From: Deltaproteobacteria bacterium
GTDB lineage: Bacteria > Bdellovibrionota > JACOXK01
Assembly: GCA_016186995.1 (NCBI GenBank)
Contig: JACPKQ010000005.1
Coordinates: forward strand, 6,133 to 70,132
Direction: 5' to 3'
Length of the DNA stretch: 64,000 nucleotides
A program made the translations under genes and the position numbers. The notes under the pieces were generated by a model. It did not search any database. It saw only the letters and a program-made list of their open reading frames with translations, and was not told the origin of the DNA. Below, in pieces: positions 44,291 through 52,986 of this stretch. How positions within the stretch are numbered: position 1 is the first letter of the stretch; every line of letters begins with the position of its first letter.

Positions 44291-45322
44291 TTAATAAGAA
44301 GCAATGATTTTTGGGCACAAGTGTTCTTGATACTTTCTCAAAGCATAGAGATCTGTCATGCCTGCAATATAATCACAAACCAATTGATGCTTATCATCTT
44401 TTTCATTACTAAAATTTTTTGCCTCTTTGAGAAGAATATCCTCATTCTTGAGATAAAATTCATGAAGCTCTCTCAGCATCTTACAGGCTTTAACAAATTC
44501 ACCCCGATTGATAGGATTTTCATACACATTATCGAACATAAAAGCCCTCAACTGATCAATAGCATCTAAAATATCTCCGCTTACAGAAAGTGTTTTTTCT
44601 TCATGTTGTGATGTTTGCACAACTACATCTGTAATCATCTTTGTAATTCTTTGTGAAGCCGTATCACCTATAAACTTCATGATTTCACGAGGTAATTGAT
44701 CTTTTCTTAAAACTCCCACTCGAAGTGCATCGTCAATATCATGATTAAGATAGGCAATAATGTCTGCAATCCTAACCACCTGGCCTTCAAGAGTAGAGGC
44801 CTTATATTGTGGGTCATGTGATAAAAGTGGACCTTTCCCTTTGGAATGCTTCATAATACCTTCTTTAACTTCCCACGTTAAATTGAGCATTTCAGTTGTC
44901 TCGGCAATTCTGACTCCATGCCTTTCATGACGAAAACCTTGTGGATGCAGCTCACCTAAAGTATCCTCTCCAGCATGTCCGAAGGGGGTGTGCCCAATAT
45001 CATGTCCAATGGCAATGGCTTCTGTAAGCATTTCATTAAGGTGCAGAGCTCTTGCAATGGTTCTTGCTATTTGCATAACTTCTAACGTGTGTGTCATCCG
45101 GGTTCGATAATGATCCCCTTCTGGAGCAAGAAATACTTGAGTTTTTCCTTTAAGCCTTCTAAAAGCTTTAGAGTAAAGAATTTTATCACGATCTTTTTGA
45201 AAGCTTGTTCTTAAAGAGCAAGATTCTTCTTCCTCTTTACGACCTTTTGTATCTGTACTGAAACAAGCCCTTTTAGAAAAAATCTTTCTCTCATTTTCTT
45301 CTAAAATTTTTCGAATTGTCAT
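44291..45322 (-). CDS. dGTPase-like HD-domain deoxynucleoside triphosphohydrolase
   Basis: 343 residues. The HD signature is present: H in YRTRMTHTLEVMQIAR, then AIGHDIGHTPFGHAGE, and the distal D in RIADIIAYLNHDIDDA. The family hydrolyses dNTPs (dGTP first) to nucleoside and triphosphate and helps keep dNTP pools balanced. The ATG overlaps the stop of the small FlgM-like ORF (ATGA), so the genes are coupled. Confidence 0.9.
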   Translation of the reverse strand: MTIRKILEENERKIFSKRACFSTDTKGRKEEEESCSLRTSFQKDRDKILYSKAFRRLKGKTQVFLAPEGDHYRTRMTHTLEVMQIARTIARALHLNEMLTEAIAIGHDIGHTPFGHAGEDTLGELHPQGFRHERHGVRIAETTEMLNLTWEVKEGIMKHSKGKGPLLSHDPQYKASTLEGQVVRIADIIAYLNHDIDDALRVGVLRKDQLPREIMKFIGDTASQRITKMITDVVVQTSQHEEKTLSVSGDILDAIDQLRAFMFDNVYENPINRGEFVKACKMLRELHEFYLKNEDILLKEAKNFSNEKDDKHQLVCDYIAGMTDLYALRKYQEHLCPKIIASY

Positions 45323-45474
45323 TTTAGATCCTTAATATTCGTTTTAATAATAGCTTCACTTATTTTTGTACTATCAATTTTGTAAATGCCTTTTTTTATC
45401 TGCTTTTTAATTTTTTGGATTTTTTTCTTTCTTAATTTATCTTTTTGAGAGGGGGTTCCCGAGTGACTTCCCAT
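45319..45474 (-). CDS. FlgM-like anti-sigma28 factor, 51 residues
   Basis: A 51-codon ORF between LAB_N and dgt. The sequence from about residue 15 (RKKKIQKIKKQIKKGIYKID, then STKISEAIIK) follows the conserved C-terminal region of FlgM position by position: IK..I..G.YK.D..KI...II. FlgM holds the flagellar sigma factor FliA inactive until it is exported; only the sigma-binding part is present here. It starts 1 bp after the LAB_N stop and overlaps dgt by 4 bp. Best explained as a short FlgM homologue; an unrelated basic peptide is possible. Confidence 0.65.
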   Translation of the reverse strand: MGSHSGTPSQKDKLRKKKIQKIKKQIKKGIYKIDSTKISEAIIKTNIKDLK

Positions 45475-45475
45475 A

Positions 45476-45787
45476 TTAGCAAACCGAACTTGTTGTTCGT
45501 TCCCCCGATTTCAAAAGACGATCCTTCTTCCAAATGAGATAGATATTTCGTAAATAAATAAAAAGCCCTAAACCTTGCCCCACAATAAAAACAGGATCTT
45601 TTCTGTGAAGAGCATAAATAAATAAAAGAAGCCCTCCCGAAAAACTAAAATGCCAAAAAACAGTAGGAATAACACTTTCACCCTTTTTTTCAGAAACAAC
45701 CCATTGAACGAGAAAACGCATAAAAAAAAGGGATTGTGCTACAAAACCCAATATCAGCCAAAAATCTAAATGAAAGTGAGCAAACAT
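45476..45787 (-). CDS. Lipid-A-disaccharide synthase N-terminal-like (LAB_N) membrane protein
   Basis: 103 residues with three membrane helices. The LAB_N features FMRFLVQWVVSEKKGESVIP and FWHFSFSGGLLLFIYALHRKDPVFIVGQ are clear. Members are stand-alone partners in lipid A or sugar-lipid handling, or small SemiSWEET-like transporters. First gene of a LAB_N/FlgM-like/dgt unit. Confidence 0.87.
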   Translation of the reverse strand: MFAHFHLDFWLILGFVAQSLFFMRFLVQWVVSEKKGESVIPTVFWHFSFSGGLLLFIYALHRKDPVFIVGQGLGLFIYLRNIYLIWKKDRLLKSGERTTSSVC

Positions 45788-45789
45788 TG

Positions 45790-45818
45790 TTCAAACAGTA
45801 TTCTCTCCTCTCTATTAT
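45790..45818 (+). promoter_or_regulatory. Promoter next to the M16 peptidase start
   Basis: TTCAAA (45790-45795), 17 bp, TATTAT (45813-45818), five bases before ATG 45824. This fits a leaderless transcript and argues against the longer ORF start at 45770, which overlaps the divergent LAB_N gene. Confidence 0.4.
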
Positions 45819-45823
45819 TGTCA

Positions 45824-48460
45824 ATGTTCAGAGACGTGTTACTCTTTAAAGATATGCATCTAACTCTTTCTCAGGGTCTTAAAGTTACGGTTGAAGAATC
45901 CCATCGTTCTCCTGTTGTTTCAGCTCAAATTTGGCTTGATGTGGGTAGTTTTCACGAAGGAAAGGGCGAAGAAGGTGTAGCTCATTTTTTTGAACACATG
46001 CTTTTTAAAGGAACTCAACGGAGAAAACTAGGCGAAATAGCACAAGAAGTTGAATCTCATGGTGGAGAAATGAATGCCTATACGAGTTTTGATCAGACGG
46101 TATATTATATCACCATTCCCTCTCGTCACTGGGCATTAGCCCTAGATATATTATCCGATGCAGTCCTTCATCCACTTTTTGATCCACAAGAAATAGAAAA
46201 TGAAAAACTTGTCGTCTTTGAAGAAATGGCAAGATCCCACGACTCTCCTCATGATATGGCAAGTGAACTGTTACTCAAAAACATTTTTCAAAACCACCCT
46301 TATGGTAAACCTATCTTGGGGAAAAAAGAAACAATCCAAAATTTAAATCAGAAAAAACTCATTCAGTTTCATAGAAAATGGTACACACCCAATCGAATGA
46401 CACTTGTTGTAGCAGGCGATGTGAACTCAAAAAATATATTGGCACAAGCCAAAAAACTTTTTTCACATAAAAAAAAATCTCCAATCAAAAAAGACTGGAT
46501 TCCCCGATCAAGTCGGGGGATGACATTTTATTTCCGGGATGACTATTTTAAAAAAAAACTTACCTTTTGTCTTAAACCAGCACATATCCAACTCTCTCAC
46601 TCTCACTTAGCTTTTCTAACTCCACCTGTTGTACACTCAGATATCCCAAAACTTGATCTTTTATCTTCTATTTTGGGACATGGAGAAAGCAGTCGCCTCT
46701 ACGTCGCCACAAAAACGAAGAAAAAATTAACAAGTTCCATTCACTGTGGAATCTATACATTAAAAAAAGCAAGCGTATTTTATATTTCTTCTGTTCACAT
46801 CCCAGAAAATCTTATTCCCCTCACAAGAGAAATTGTTACACAAATCAATAATATCAAATTAGCTCATATCACCCCACAAGAGATAGACATTGCTAAGAAA
46901 AACATCTTAAGTGAAAAAATCTATGAAAAAGAAACAACAGATGGTCTTGCACGTAAGGTAGGCTTTTATGCTACTTATTTTAATAATCCAGGAGAAGAAC
47001 AGAAATATTATGAAAGTATCAAAGATACAACCACTTCAGAACTTAAAGACATAGCTCATAAATATTTAAATCTTTCTCAGTCGACTTTTGTTAATTTATA
47101 TCCTGAAAAATACTCCCCAAAAATAAAAGAATTTAAAAACATGATGAGATCGCCACGGTTTCTTTTGAGAACCCTCGCGATGACAAGAGAAAAAACAACT
47201 CATAAAATAAAACAAAAAAGTATTAAAAAATATGTTTTGAATGGCTTGACCGTCCTTTTTGTTGAAGATCACTCGCTACCTATCATTTCTATGAGAGCAA
47301 CTTTTTTTGGAGGTTCTCTCTATGAAACAAAGCAAAAAATAGGTCTTACACAGGTACTCACCCGTGCCATGACAAAAGAAACTTTGGAAACTTCGCAAAT
47401 AGAGCTCGCTCAAAAAGTAGAAGAAATAGCAGGAAGTTTAGAGGGTTTTAGTGGTAGAAACAGTTCTGGACTCAGCTTAGAATTTTTAAGTGAATATGAA
47501 AACCTAGCACTAGACCTTTTCTTTGAAATCTTACTGCACCCAAAATTCTCTCCTAAAATACTCTCTTATCTCAAAAAACAAACTCTTGAAGAAATAAAGT
47601 ATGAAGAAGATAATCTTGCAAGCAAAGCTTATAATAATTTCCTTAGAAAACTATATCCCCATCATCCTTATGGATATCCACTTAATGGTACTCCACAAAC
47701 AATAACCTCACTAAAAACTAAAAATCTCTTCAAAGCTCATAAAAGCATTTTCATTCAAAATCCTGGAATATTAACTATCGTGGGAAGCTTTTCGGAAGAC
47801 TTTAGAGAAAAAATTATTGAAGCTGCTAAAAAATGGGAGAAAAGAACTAAGCCCCATAAAAAATTTCCTAAAATTCTACCTTTAAAATCAAATCAGGAGC
47901 TTTATGAGCACAAAACTAAAAAACAAGTCAATATTATACTTGGTTTTTTAGGAGCAAAAATTTCGGATCAAGACCGTTACGCTCTACACATACTTTCTAC
48001 AATCCTTTCTGGACAAAGTGGAAGACTTTTTATGAATTTAAGAGATAAAGAAAGTTTAGCTTATTCACTTCATGCAAGTAATATAGAGGGACTTCTACCA
48101 GGACATTTTTATTTTTACCTAGGTACCTCCCCAGAGAAATTAGGAAAAGCTTTAAATCTACTTAAAAAAGAAATTGAAACCCTTAGAAAGGAAAAAATTT
48201 CAAGAACAGAAATAACAAGAGCCAAAAAATATATTATAGGAAAGCATGAAATGAGTTTGCAAAAACTGAGCACCCAAAATGCCTATTATTCTTTTGATGA
48301 ACTTTACGGATTAGGATACGCAGAAACTTTAAATTACCATAAAAAAATTTCTCAGATAACTCAAAAAGATTTAGAAAAAGTGATTCACAAATATCTAAAC
48401 TTAAATTCTTCTATTTTATCTGTTGTAGGCCCTGTAAAGAATAAAACAACTGATAAATAA
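45824..48460 (+). CDS. M16-family zinc metallopeptidase, tandem-domain
   Basis: About 878 residues from ATG 45824. The N-terminal half has the inverted zinc motif HFFEH with the downstream Glu in ENEKLVVFEEM. The second half repeats the M16 fold without an HxxEH and serves as the inactive half of the clamp (as in pitrilysin-like or PqqL-like proteins). No signal peptide is visible from this start. Two palindromic repeats (46499-46521 and 47142-47184) are translated in frame, the latter in the linker between halves. The 3' end overlaps the convergent permease gene by 45 bp. Confidence 0.85.
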   Translation: MFRDVLLFKDMHLTLSQGLKVTVEESHRSPVVSAQIWLDVGSFHEGKGEEGVAHFFEHMLFKGTQRRKLGEIAQEVESHGGEMNAYTSFDQTVYYITIPSRHWALALDILSDAVLHPLFDPQEIENEKLVVFEEMARSHDSPHDMASELLLKNIFQNHPYGKPILGKKETIQNLNQKKLIQFHRKWYTPNRMTLVVAGDVNSKNILAQAKKLFSHKKKSPIKKDWIPRSSRGMTFYFRDDYFKKKLTFCLKPAHIQLSHSHLAFLTPPVVHSDIPKLDLLSSILGHGESSRLYVATKTKKKLTSSIHCGIYTLKKASVFYISSVHIPENLIPLTREIVTQINNIKLAHITPQEIDIAKKNILSEKIYEKETTDGLARKVGFYATYFNNPGEEQKYYESIKDTTTSELKDIAHKYLNLSQSTFVNLYPEKYSPKIKEFKNMMRSPRFLLRTLAMTREKTTHKIKQKSIKKYVLNGLTVLFVEDHSLPIISMRATFFGGSLYETKQKIGLTQVLTRAMTKETLETSQIELAQKVEEIAGSLEGFSGRNSSGLSLEFLSEYENLALDLFFEILLHPKFSPKILSYLKKQTLEEIKYEEDNLASKAYNNFLRKLYPHHPYGYPLNGTPQTITSLKTKNLFKAHKSIFIQNPGILTIVGSFSEDFREKIIEAAKKWEKRTKPHKKFPKILPLKSNQELYEHKTKKQVNIILGFLGAKISDQDRYALHILSTILSGQSGRLFMNLRDKESLAYSLHASNIEGLLPGHFYFYLGTSPEKLGKALNLLKKEIETLRKEKISRTEITRAKKYIIGKHEMSLQKLSTQNAYYSFDELYGLGYAETLNYHKKISQITQKDLEKVIHKYLNLNSSILSVVGPVKNKTTDK
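46499..46521. repeat. Palindromic repeat inside the M16 peptidase gene
   Basis: ATTCCCCGA, short loop, TCGGGGGAT followed by GACATT, and a second TTTCCGGGATGAC end. Translated in frame (residues about 226-243). Confidence 0.8.
47142..47184. repeat. Palindromic repeat in the inter-domain linker of the M16 gene
   Basis: GATGAGATCGCCACGG to CCTCGCGATGACAAG, the same subfamily as the purL and BaiN-like insertions; translated in frame (MMRSPRFLLRTLAMTR). Confidence 0.8.
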
Positions 48461-49501
48461 CACTATAACGTTAGGTATTGCCATAAGATAGGGAATATAA
48501 CCCATTTTTAAACTTCCTAAGATACTCATTAAATACTTAAAATACCCAAAATAAACAAAAACAAATCCTAAAGTAAGCAACAACGCAAGTCCCTTATTAA
48601 ATTGATAACTCAAAAAAGTCAGAGCTAGCGCTAGAAATCCAAAAAGGGCTGAAGCTAAAGATAAATTGAGTTTTTCGTCAAAAACATATCGATGCATAGA
48701 GTCCTTATTTCTATTTGAAAAAAGTACATCCAACATTTGTTTTTTTTCATAAAAACCCTCTCTAATAGGAAATTTTGTATTTAATCTTAACGCTGCATTG
48801 TGAAATTCTACTTTTTGAACACCCTCTTTCATAGGAAAATTATAAACCCCGTTTTTTAAATAGAACATTATTGAAAAAGGAGTTGCTTGTACATTGAGAA
48901 AACCACTTTGTGCAAAAATAATACCTTCTGGGTGAAAACTGTTATCAGATTGATTTTTATTAAAAAGAATAATATTTTTAAGTTCATTACTTTGTTTGTC
49001 TATTTTCTCAATATAAATAATATAATGGAAAAAATCCTCATTAAAAATACCTTCTTGAAGAAAAGTCATACTTTTTTTTTGAATAACATCAAAAAGTTTT
49101 AACTTTAATTTTTGATAGCAGATAGGTGCTGCAAATCCAGATAATAGTAAACTCGAAAAAAAGAAAAATAGTGAAATAAAAAGAATCGGTTTAATAAATA
49201 TATATTTAGTGACCCCACATGAATTTAAAGCAATGATTTCATGCTGAGTTGTGAGTTTCGCAAAAACCAGAAGCAATGAATAAAGTAACGACATGGGAAT
49301 AATAAGATGGCTGTATTCCACTAAAATATAAAAACACATAATGAGACTATCTATAAAACCCAAAGATCCAGATGTTTTATTTTGAATTTCAAAAAGTTGA
49401 GCGGTAGAAAGAATAAAAGAAAGTATAAAAAGGGCAATAAAAAATGAAGAAATGAATTCCTTAATAAGATATTTCTGTAAAATAGAAAGCTTCATCACCA
49501 T
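48416..49501 (-). CDS. LptF/LptG-family permease (YjgP/YjgQ)
   Basis: About 361 residues from ATG 49501. Six membrane helices with the periplasmic domain between the third and fourth fit LptF/LptG, the transmembrane halves of the LptB2FG exporter that lifts lipopolysaccharide from the inner membrane. The N-terminal LQKYLIKEF and the ALNSCGVT coupling-helix region are typical. F and G cannot be told apart. Transcribed from TTGAAC-N16-TATGCT at 49508-49535, six bases from the start. Confidence 0.85.
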   Translation of the reverse strand: MVMKLSILQKYLIKEFISSFFIALFILSFILSTAQLFEIQNKTSGSLGFIDSLIMCFYILVEYSHLIIPMSLLYSLLLVFAKLTTQHEIIALNSCGVTKYIFIKPILFISLFFFFSSLLLSGFAAPICYQKLKLKLFDVIQKKSMTFLQEGIFNEDFFHYIIYIEKIDKQSNELKNIILFNKNQSDNSFHPEGIIFAQSGFLNVQATPFSIMFYLKNGVYNFPMKEGVQKVEFHNAALRLNTKFPIREGFYEKKQMLDVLFSNRNKDSMHRYVFDEKLNLSLASALFGFLALALTFLSYQFNKGLALLLTLGFVFVYFGYFKYLMSILGSLKMGYIPYLMAIPNVIVLFISCFILYRAYNR

Positions 49502-49507
49502 GAGTCT

Positions 49508-49535
49508 AGCATAAAGCATTGAAAATTGTGTTCAA
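49508..49535 (-). promoter_or_regulatory. Promoter giving a leaderless transcript (LptF/G gene)
   Basis: On the minus strand TTGAAC (49530-49535), 16 bp, TATGCT (49508-49513), then six bases to the ATG at 49501. No Shine-Dalgarno. Confidence 0.45.
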
Positions 49536-49548
49536 AAAGCATTTGGTC

Positions 49549-49569
49549 ATTCCCGGCAAGAGCGGGAAT
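49549..49569. repeat. Palindromic repeat (ATTCCCGC family)
   Basis: ATTCCCGGC, AAGA loop, GCGGGAAT; intergenic. Confidence 0.8.
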
Positions 49570-49601
49570 CTAGTATTCTTCTTTTTCAAATTAAGTTCTT
49601 A

Positions 49602-49760
49602 AAAATGGCTACTATCTTCCGCTTCATGGCTCGCTGTAGTTGTCCCACATGAATTCTTCGTTATCCCGTAAGTGCTAAAGCACTGTCCGGGATGAGAGTA
49701 TTCTGAATTATTATAAACCGTATGCTGCGCTTGACTTCCGCTCCAGACAGTAACCATTTT
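49602..49760. mobile_element. MITE-like element family B, copy 3
   Basis: 159 bp with 16-bp terminal inverted repeats (49602-49617 and 49745-49760, two mismatches). It shares most of the interior of copies 1 and 2 (CCCGTAAGTGCTAAAGCACT...). Together with the repeat at 49780 it fills the gap before the next gene. Confidence 0.8.
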
Positions 49761-49779
49761 TTGACATAGACTCGAATTT

Positions 49780-49852
49780 TTTGTCATCTTGAGCATAGCG
49801 AAAGATATAATTCGCGCTATACCCTTCGTTACACTCAGGGTAACAAAAATAT
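49780..49852. repeat. Dispersed repeat (GTCATCTTGAGC...CAGGGTAAC)
   Basis: Begins TTGTCATCTTGAGCATAGCG and ends ACACTCAGGGTAAC, the same subfamily as 29555-29645. Two similar 16-mers follow (around 49855-49871 and 49879-49895, ...ATGTCCC...), which recall insertion-sequence end repeats. Confidence 0.65.
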
Positions 49853-50009
49853 GTAAACCATGTCCCCTGGCAAATATGTTCACTATGTCCCTGTTGCCAC
49901 ACTGGTTTCGTAACACAACGCATGGTATAATAGGGAAAGGCGAGTGAGAAGGTATCGTTTTTTCCAGTATTACTCCATAACATCTTGTAATTGCTACGTT
50001 TTTTAAATT

Positions 50010-50036
50010 TAACTTTGTGCCTAGGTCTGCCGAAAA
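50010..50036 (+). promoter_or_regulatory. FliA-like promoter of the exported-protein/metalloprotease operon
   Basis: TAACTTTG (50010-50017), exactly 11 bp, GCCGAAAA (50029-50036; one mismatch to the consensus GCCGATAA). The ATG is at 50056 after GAGAGGGG. Confidence 0.45.
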
Positions 50037-50055
50037 GAAGACGAGAGGGGCATTC

Positions 50056-50715
50056 ATGTCGGGTTTTTTTAGATCTTTCTTTTTTTCTACATTCATACTG
50101 GCACTAGGGCTTCAAGGCTCTATTTTTAGCCTTAATACCAAAGAAAAGCTTTCAGAAATCGGCACACGTCATAATACACTCATTGTTAAAGTAAAACTCA
50201 TCAAAGCAGAATCTAAGTGGGAAGGCTCCCAGGTTATCACCTATTGGAAAGCACAATCTCTTGAAGATTCTATCAATAAAGCCCCCTCTTCACTTATAGG
50301 AAGCAATAAAGAATTTGAGTTTACCTCACAAGGTGGCATTCCAAACGAAGCCCCTACCGATCCAAAACTTTCAGGTTGTGGAAAAGAACCTCATAATCTT
50401 TGCGGACAAGTCGCTTATGGATCAGGAACAGAAGAACTTTTCAAAATGCTTACTATTAATCAAGAAGCCTATATTGTTCTTGAACATAAATCAGGAAAAA
50501 GAACTCCTTTTCATCTTGTTGGCAGTGTGCGAATCGCTCCTATTTCAAGAGACAGCACTACAGGGGAAGAAGTTATCAAATCAGACTTAGAACTCAATGG
50601 CCAGATACAGCAGTTTTCATCTTCTGCTCCTCTATCAATACAGACTCATGATGATTCAGCACGATATAAATTAGGAGACTTTAAGGAAGCTTCAAAAAAA
50701 GCGTTTGGTAAATGA
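50056..50715 (+). CDS. Secreted hypothetical protein
   Basis: 219 residues from ATG 50056, which has a GAGAGGGG site and opens a good signal peptide (FFSTFILALGLQGSIFS). The longer frame from 50017 runs into the promoter region. The mature part is beta-rich with two Cys (GCGKEPHNLCG) that may form a disulfide. It overlaps the metalloprotease gene by 4 bp (ATGA), so it may assist or accompany that protease. Confidence 0.7.
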   Translation: MSGFFRSFFFSTFILALGLQGSIFSLNTKEKLSEIGTRHNTLIVKVKLIKAESKWEGSQVITYWKAQSLEDSINKAPSSLIGSNKEFEFTSQGGIPNEAPTDPKLSGCGKEPHNLCGQVAYGSGTEELFKMLTINQEAYIVLEHKSGKRTPFHLVGSVRIAPISRDSTTGEEVIKSDLELNGQIQQFSSSAPLSIQTHDDSARYKLGDFKEASKKAFGK

Positions 50716-52973
50716 TTAAAAAAACTTTGATTCAATTATTATTCTTTTTACTTCCAGCCTTCTCCTTTGCCTTTCTTCAAGAAAGTTATTGGGCAAATAA
50801 TAATCGGGCCATGCTTTCCTGGGGAGGTGGTTCACAACAAATAACACTTGCCCTGAATATTGCTGGGAACCCCCAAACGGTAGACTCACGGGAGTTTTCA
50901 GCCTTCATTCAAGCTATGAATGCGTGGAATACCCATTTTGGAACCTTTACTAATTTTGCTTTTAAAGCAGTCACCACATCACAAAAAACGCTCGATGGAC
51001 TTGATGGGGTCAATAATGTTTTTTTTGAAAATATGGGTGCTGTTTCAACAGTTGCTGAAACACGTTCTACCTTTTTTGTTTCAAATGGAAGAGTTATTGA
51101 TACAGACATACGTTTCAATACTTTTTATATCTATGTATATGGTGATGCCGCAACCGGTTTTTCTCAGATTAATTTAGCTGACGTTGCTACGCACGAATTT
51201 GGTCATGCAGCGGGGCTGGGTCACAGCTCTTTTAAAAACGCAACCATGTATTTCATGGCTCAAGATAAACAACGCTTTCCTACTCATGACGATCTTGCAG
51301 GAATACACACCATTTATCCTGTAGGAAACACCACCACCCTTTCTGGGAAAATACAGAAAGGAAGTGAAAATATTCATGGTGCAGAAATCATAGCTATCCG
51401 CACAGATGAAGGCCCTTGGCAAGGAAAACCTTGGGTTAACGACCTTTCTGACAGAAGTGGAAACTTTAGTATTCGTGGGTTAGACGTACAAGGACAATAC
51501 ATGCTTTTAGCGGTTCCTCTTCATAACCACTCACCCCATGGAAACTATTTTAGTGGATCTCATAATGAAAGTGATTTTGTTGAAAATATTTTAGGAACAA
51601 CTGTTCAAGGCCACCTCATCCCTACCCTTTTTTCAAGCTCTCAGTCAGGACTCAACATTCAAGTTTCTCAAACCGTTTTTCAAGATGATTATGAAAATAA
51701 TGACACTGTAAACACTGCTTTTGACCTCTCTACCCTTTCTTCGAACGCTCTGATTGCAACAGCAGATAAAGTTTCAGACGCTCAAGATTTTTATAAAATA
51801 AGCTTGAATCAAGGAGATAGAATTGATGTAAGCACAACAGCCTTTCAAATACGATCAGGACTTGATCTTGAAATAGAAGTTGGAAAAAAAGTGGGTAGTA
51901 CCTTTAGCAAGATAGAAAGTAACGATGATCATCCCTATGACACAAGAGACAACAAAGACCCTTTTATCTTTCAATTCGAAGCCGCACAAACACAAGATTA
52001 TTACATTCGAGTGAAAGCCAAAAATAATCTTGTAGCTTCTGATTTTCCAGGAAGCAGCTCTGATGGAAAACTTGCATCAAGAATGTATGTTTTTATTTGG
52101 AATCAAAGACAAGCACAAAACGCAAGTGCTGTGGAAGCTCCACTAGGACTTACTTTAGATGAGTTTGATGAAAATACAGGAGCTACTACCATTTCAGTAG
52201 GAAGTAGTGGTTTTTCAGTACTTGAAGCAACACTCAATAAGCTCCTTATTGAAAGTGTAAGCTTGAGTGGAAGTAATATGCTGATCCAACTTCAACCAGG
52301 AATGAATGGTAAAACAAACTTCTTTATTAAAAATGGAACCCTCAATAATACAACCTATAGACAGGTGAAGCTGACTATTAATCCAGTGAACTACACACCT
52401 TTTATTTTTACATCTCAATCACAAACAAGCTTTGATGTTACAAGTGGAGGAAAACTTAATCTTTCTCTTGCAGGCATTGTAGGTGGTGATGATATTGATA
52501 ATTTGGGCGTTAATATTAATGGGGTTATTATAGGAAGAGTCGCAGGCGTTCTTCCTTCACATACGCTTACAGCAACTGCAAGCAATGCTAACGTTAATGT
52601 CAATCTTTCGATCGATGATGGAAGTTATATGCTTCAAGTCAGTGGCCCTGTAGGAGAATCAGCTACCATTGATTTTGAAATTAAAGACAGCCAGGGTAAT
52701 ACCATTGTAACCTCAAATGCAAACTCAAGCGCTGCCTCATCCCCTGGGGTGACTGTCTCTTCCCCTTCCCAAGGAAGTGGTATCATCGTTAATATCGTAG
52801 ATGCTGCAAGGTCTGTTGCAGGTGCGACCGGAGGTGGTTGTGGAACTGTTTTTAATGAGCCTTATCAAGGTAACTTCAACCAGTATTTTAACCTCTTTAT
52901 ATTATTACTTCCCCTGCTCTTTCTCTCAATCTTAAGAAAACTTAAATTGAAGCCGATAAGAACAAAGAAATAA
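50712..52973 (+). CDS. Secreted matrixin-like zinc metalloprotease with PPC domain and C-terminal sorting-like tail
   Basis: 753 residues. A signal peptide (1-18) is followed by a metzincin catalytic domain with HEFGHAAGLGH (about residues 160-170; HExxHxxGxxH) and the Met-turn region. Then come a carboxypeptidase-regulatory-like beta-sandwich (about 205-290), a pre-peptidase C-terminal-like (PPC) domain (DDYENNDTVNTAFDL onward, about 325-430) and further beta-rich repeats. The end is tripartite: a Gly/Cys motif (GGGCGT), a hydrophobic helix and a basic tail, as in GlyGly- or MYXO-CTERM proteins. It is probably an exported, surface-held protease. Confidence 0.8.
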   Translation: MIKKTLIQLLFFLLPAFSFAFLQESYWANNNRAMLSWGGGSQQITLALNIAGNPQTVDSREFSAFIQAMNAWNTHFGTFTNFAFKAVTTSQKTLDGLDGVNNVFFENMGAVSTVAETRSTFFVSNGRVIDTDIRFNTFYIYVYGDAATGFSQINLADVATHEFGHAAGLGHSSFKNATMYFMAQDKQRFPTHDDLAGIHTIYPVGNTTTLSGKIQKGSENIHGAEIIAIRTDEGPWQGKPWVNDLSDRSGNFSIRGLDVQGQYMLLAVPLHNHSPHGNYFSGSHNESDFVENILGTTVQGHLIPTLFSSSQSGLNIQVSQTVFQDDYENNDTVNTAFDLSTLSSNALIATADKVSDAQDFYKISLNQGDRIDVSTTAFQIRSGLDLEIEVGKKVGSTFSKIESNDDHPYDTRDNKDPFIFQFEAAQTQDYYIRVKAKNNLVASDFPGSSSDGKLASRMYVFIWNQRQAQNASAVEAPLGLTLDEFDENTGATTISVGSSGFSVLEATLNKLLIESVSLSGSNMLIQLQPGMNGKTNFFIKNGTLNNTTYRQVKLTINPVNYTPFIFTSQSQTSFDVTSGGKLNLSLAGIVGGDDIDNLGVNINGVIIGRVAGVLPSHTLTATASNANVNVNLSIDDGSYMLQVSGPVGESATIDFEIKDSQGNTIVTSNANSSAASSPGVTVSSPSQGSGIIVNIVDAARSVAGATGGGCGTVFNEPYQGNFNQYFNLFILLLPLLFLSILRKLKLKPIRTKK
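52934..52960 (+). promoter_or_regulatory. FliA-like promoter of the diguanylate cyclase gene
   Basis: TAAGAAAA (52934-52941), exactly 11 bp, GCCGATAA (52953-52960), inside the last codons of the metalloprotease gene. The ATG is at 52987 with AAGTGGAG. Confidence 0.5.
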
Positions 52974-52986
52974 GTGGAGAACTTTT

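Noticed and set aside
49599-50096. 165-codon minus-strand ORF
   Set aside because: Nearly all of it is family B element and other repeat sequence, and it overlaps the promoter and start of the real gene on the plus strand.
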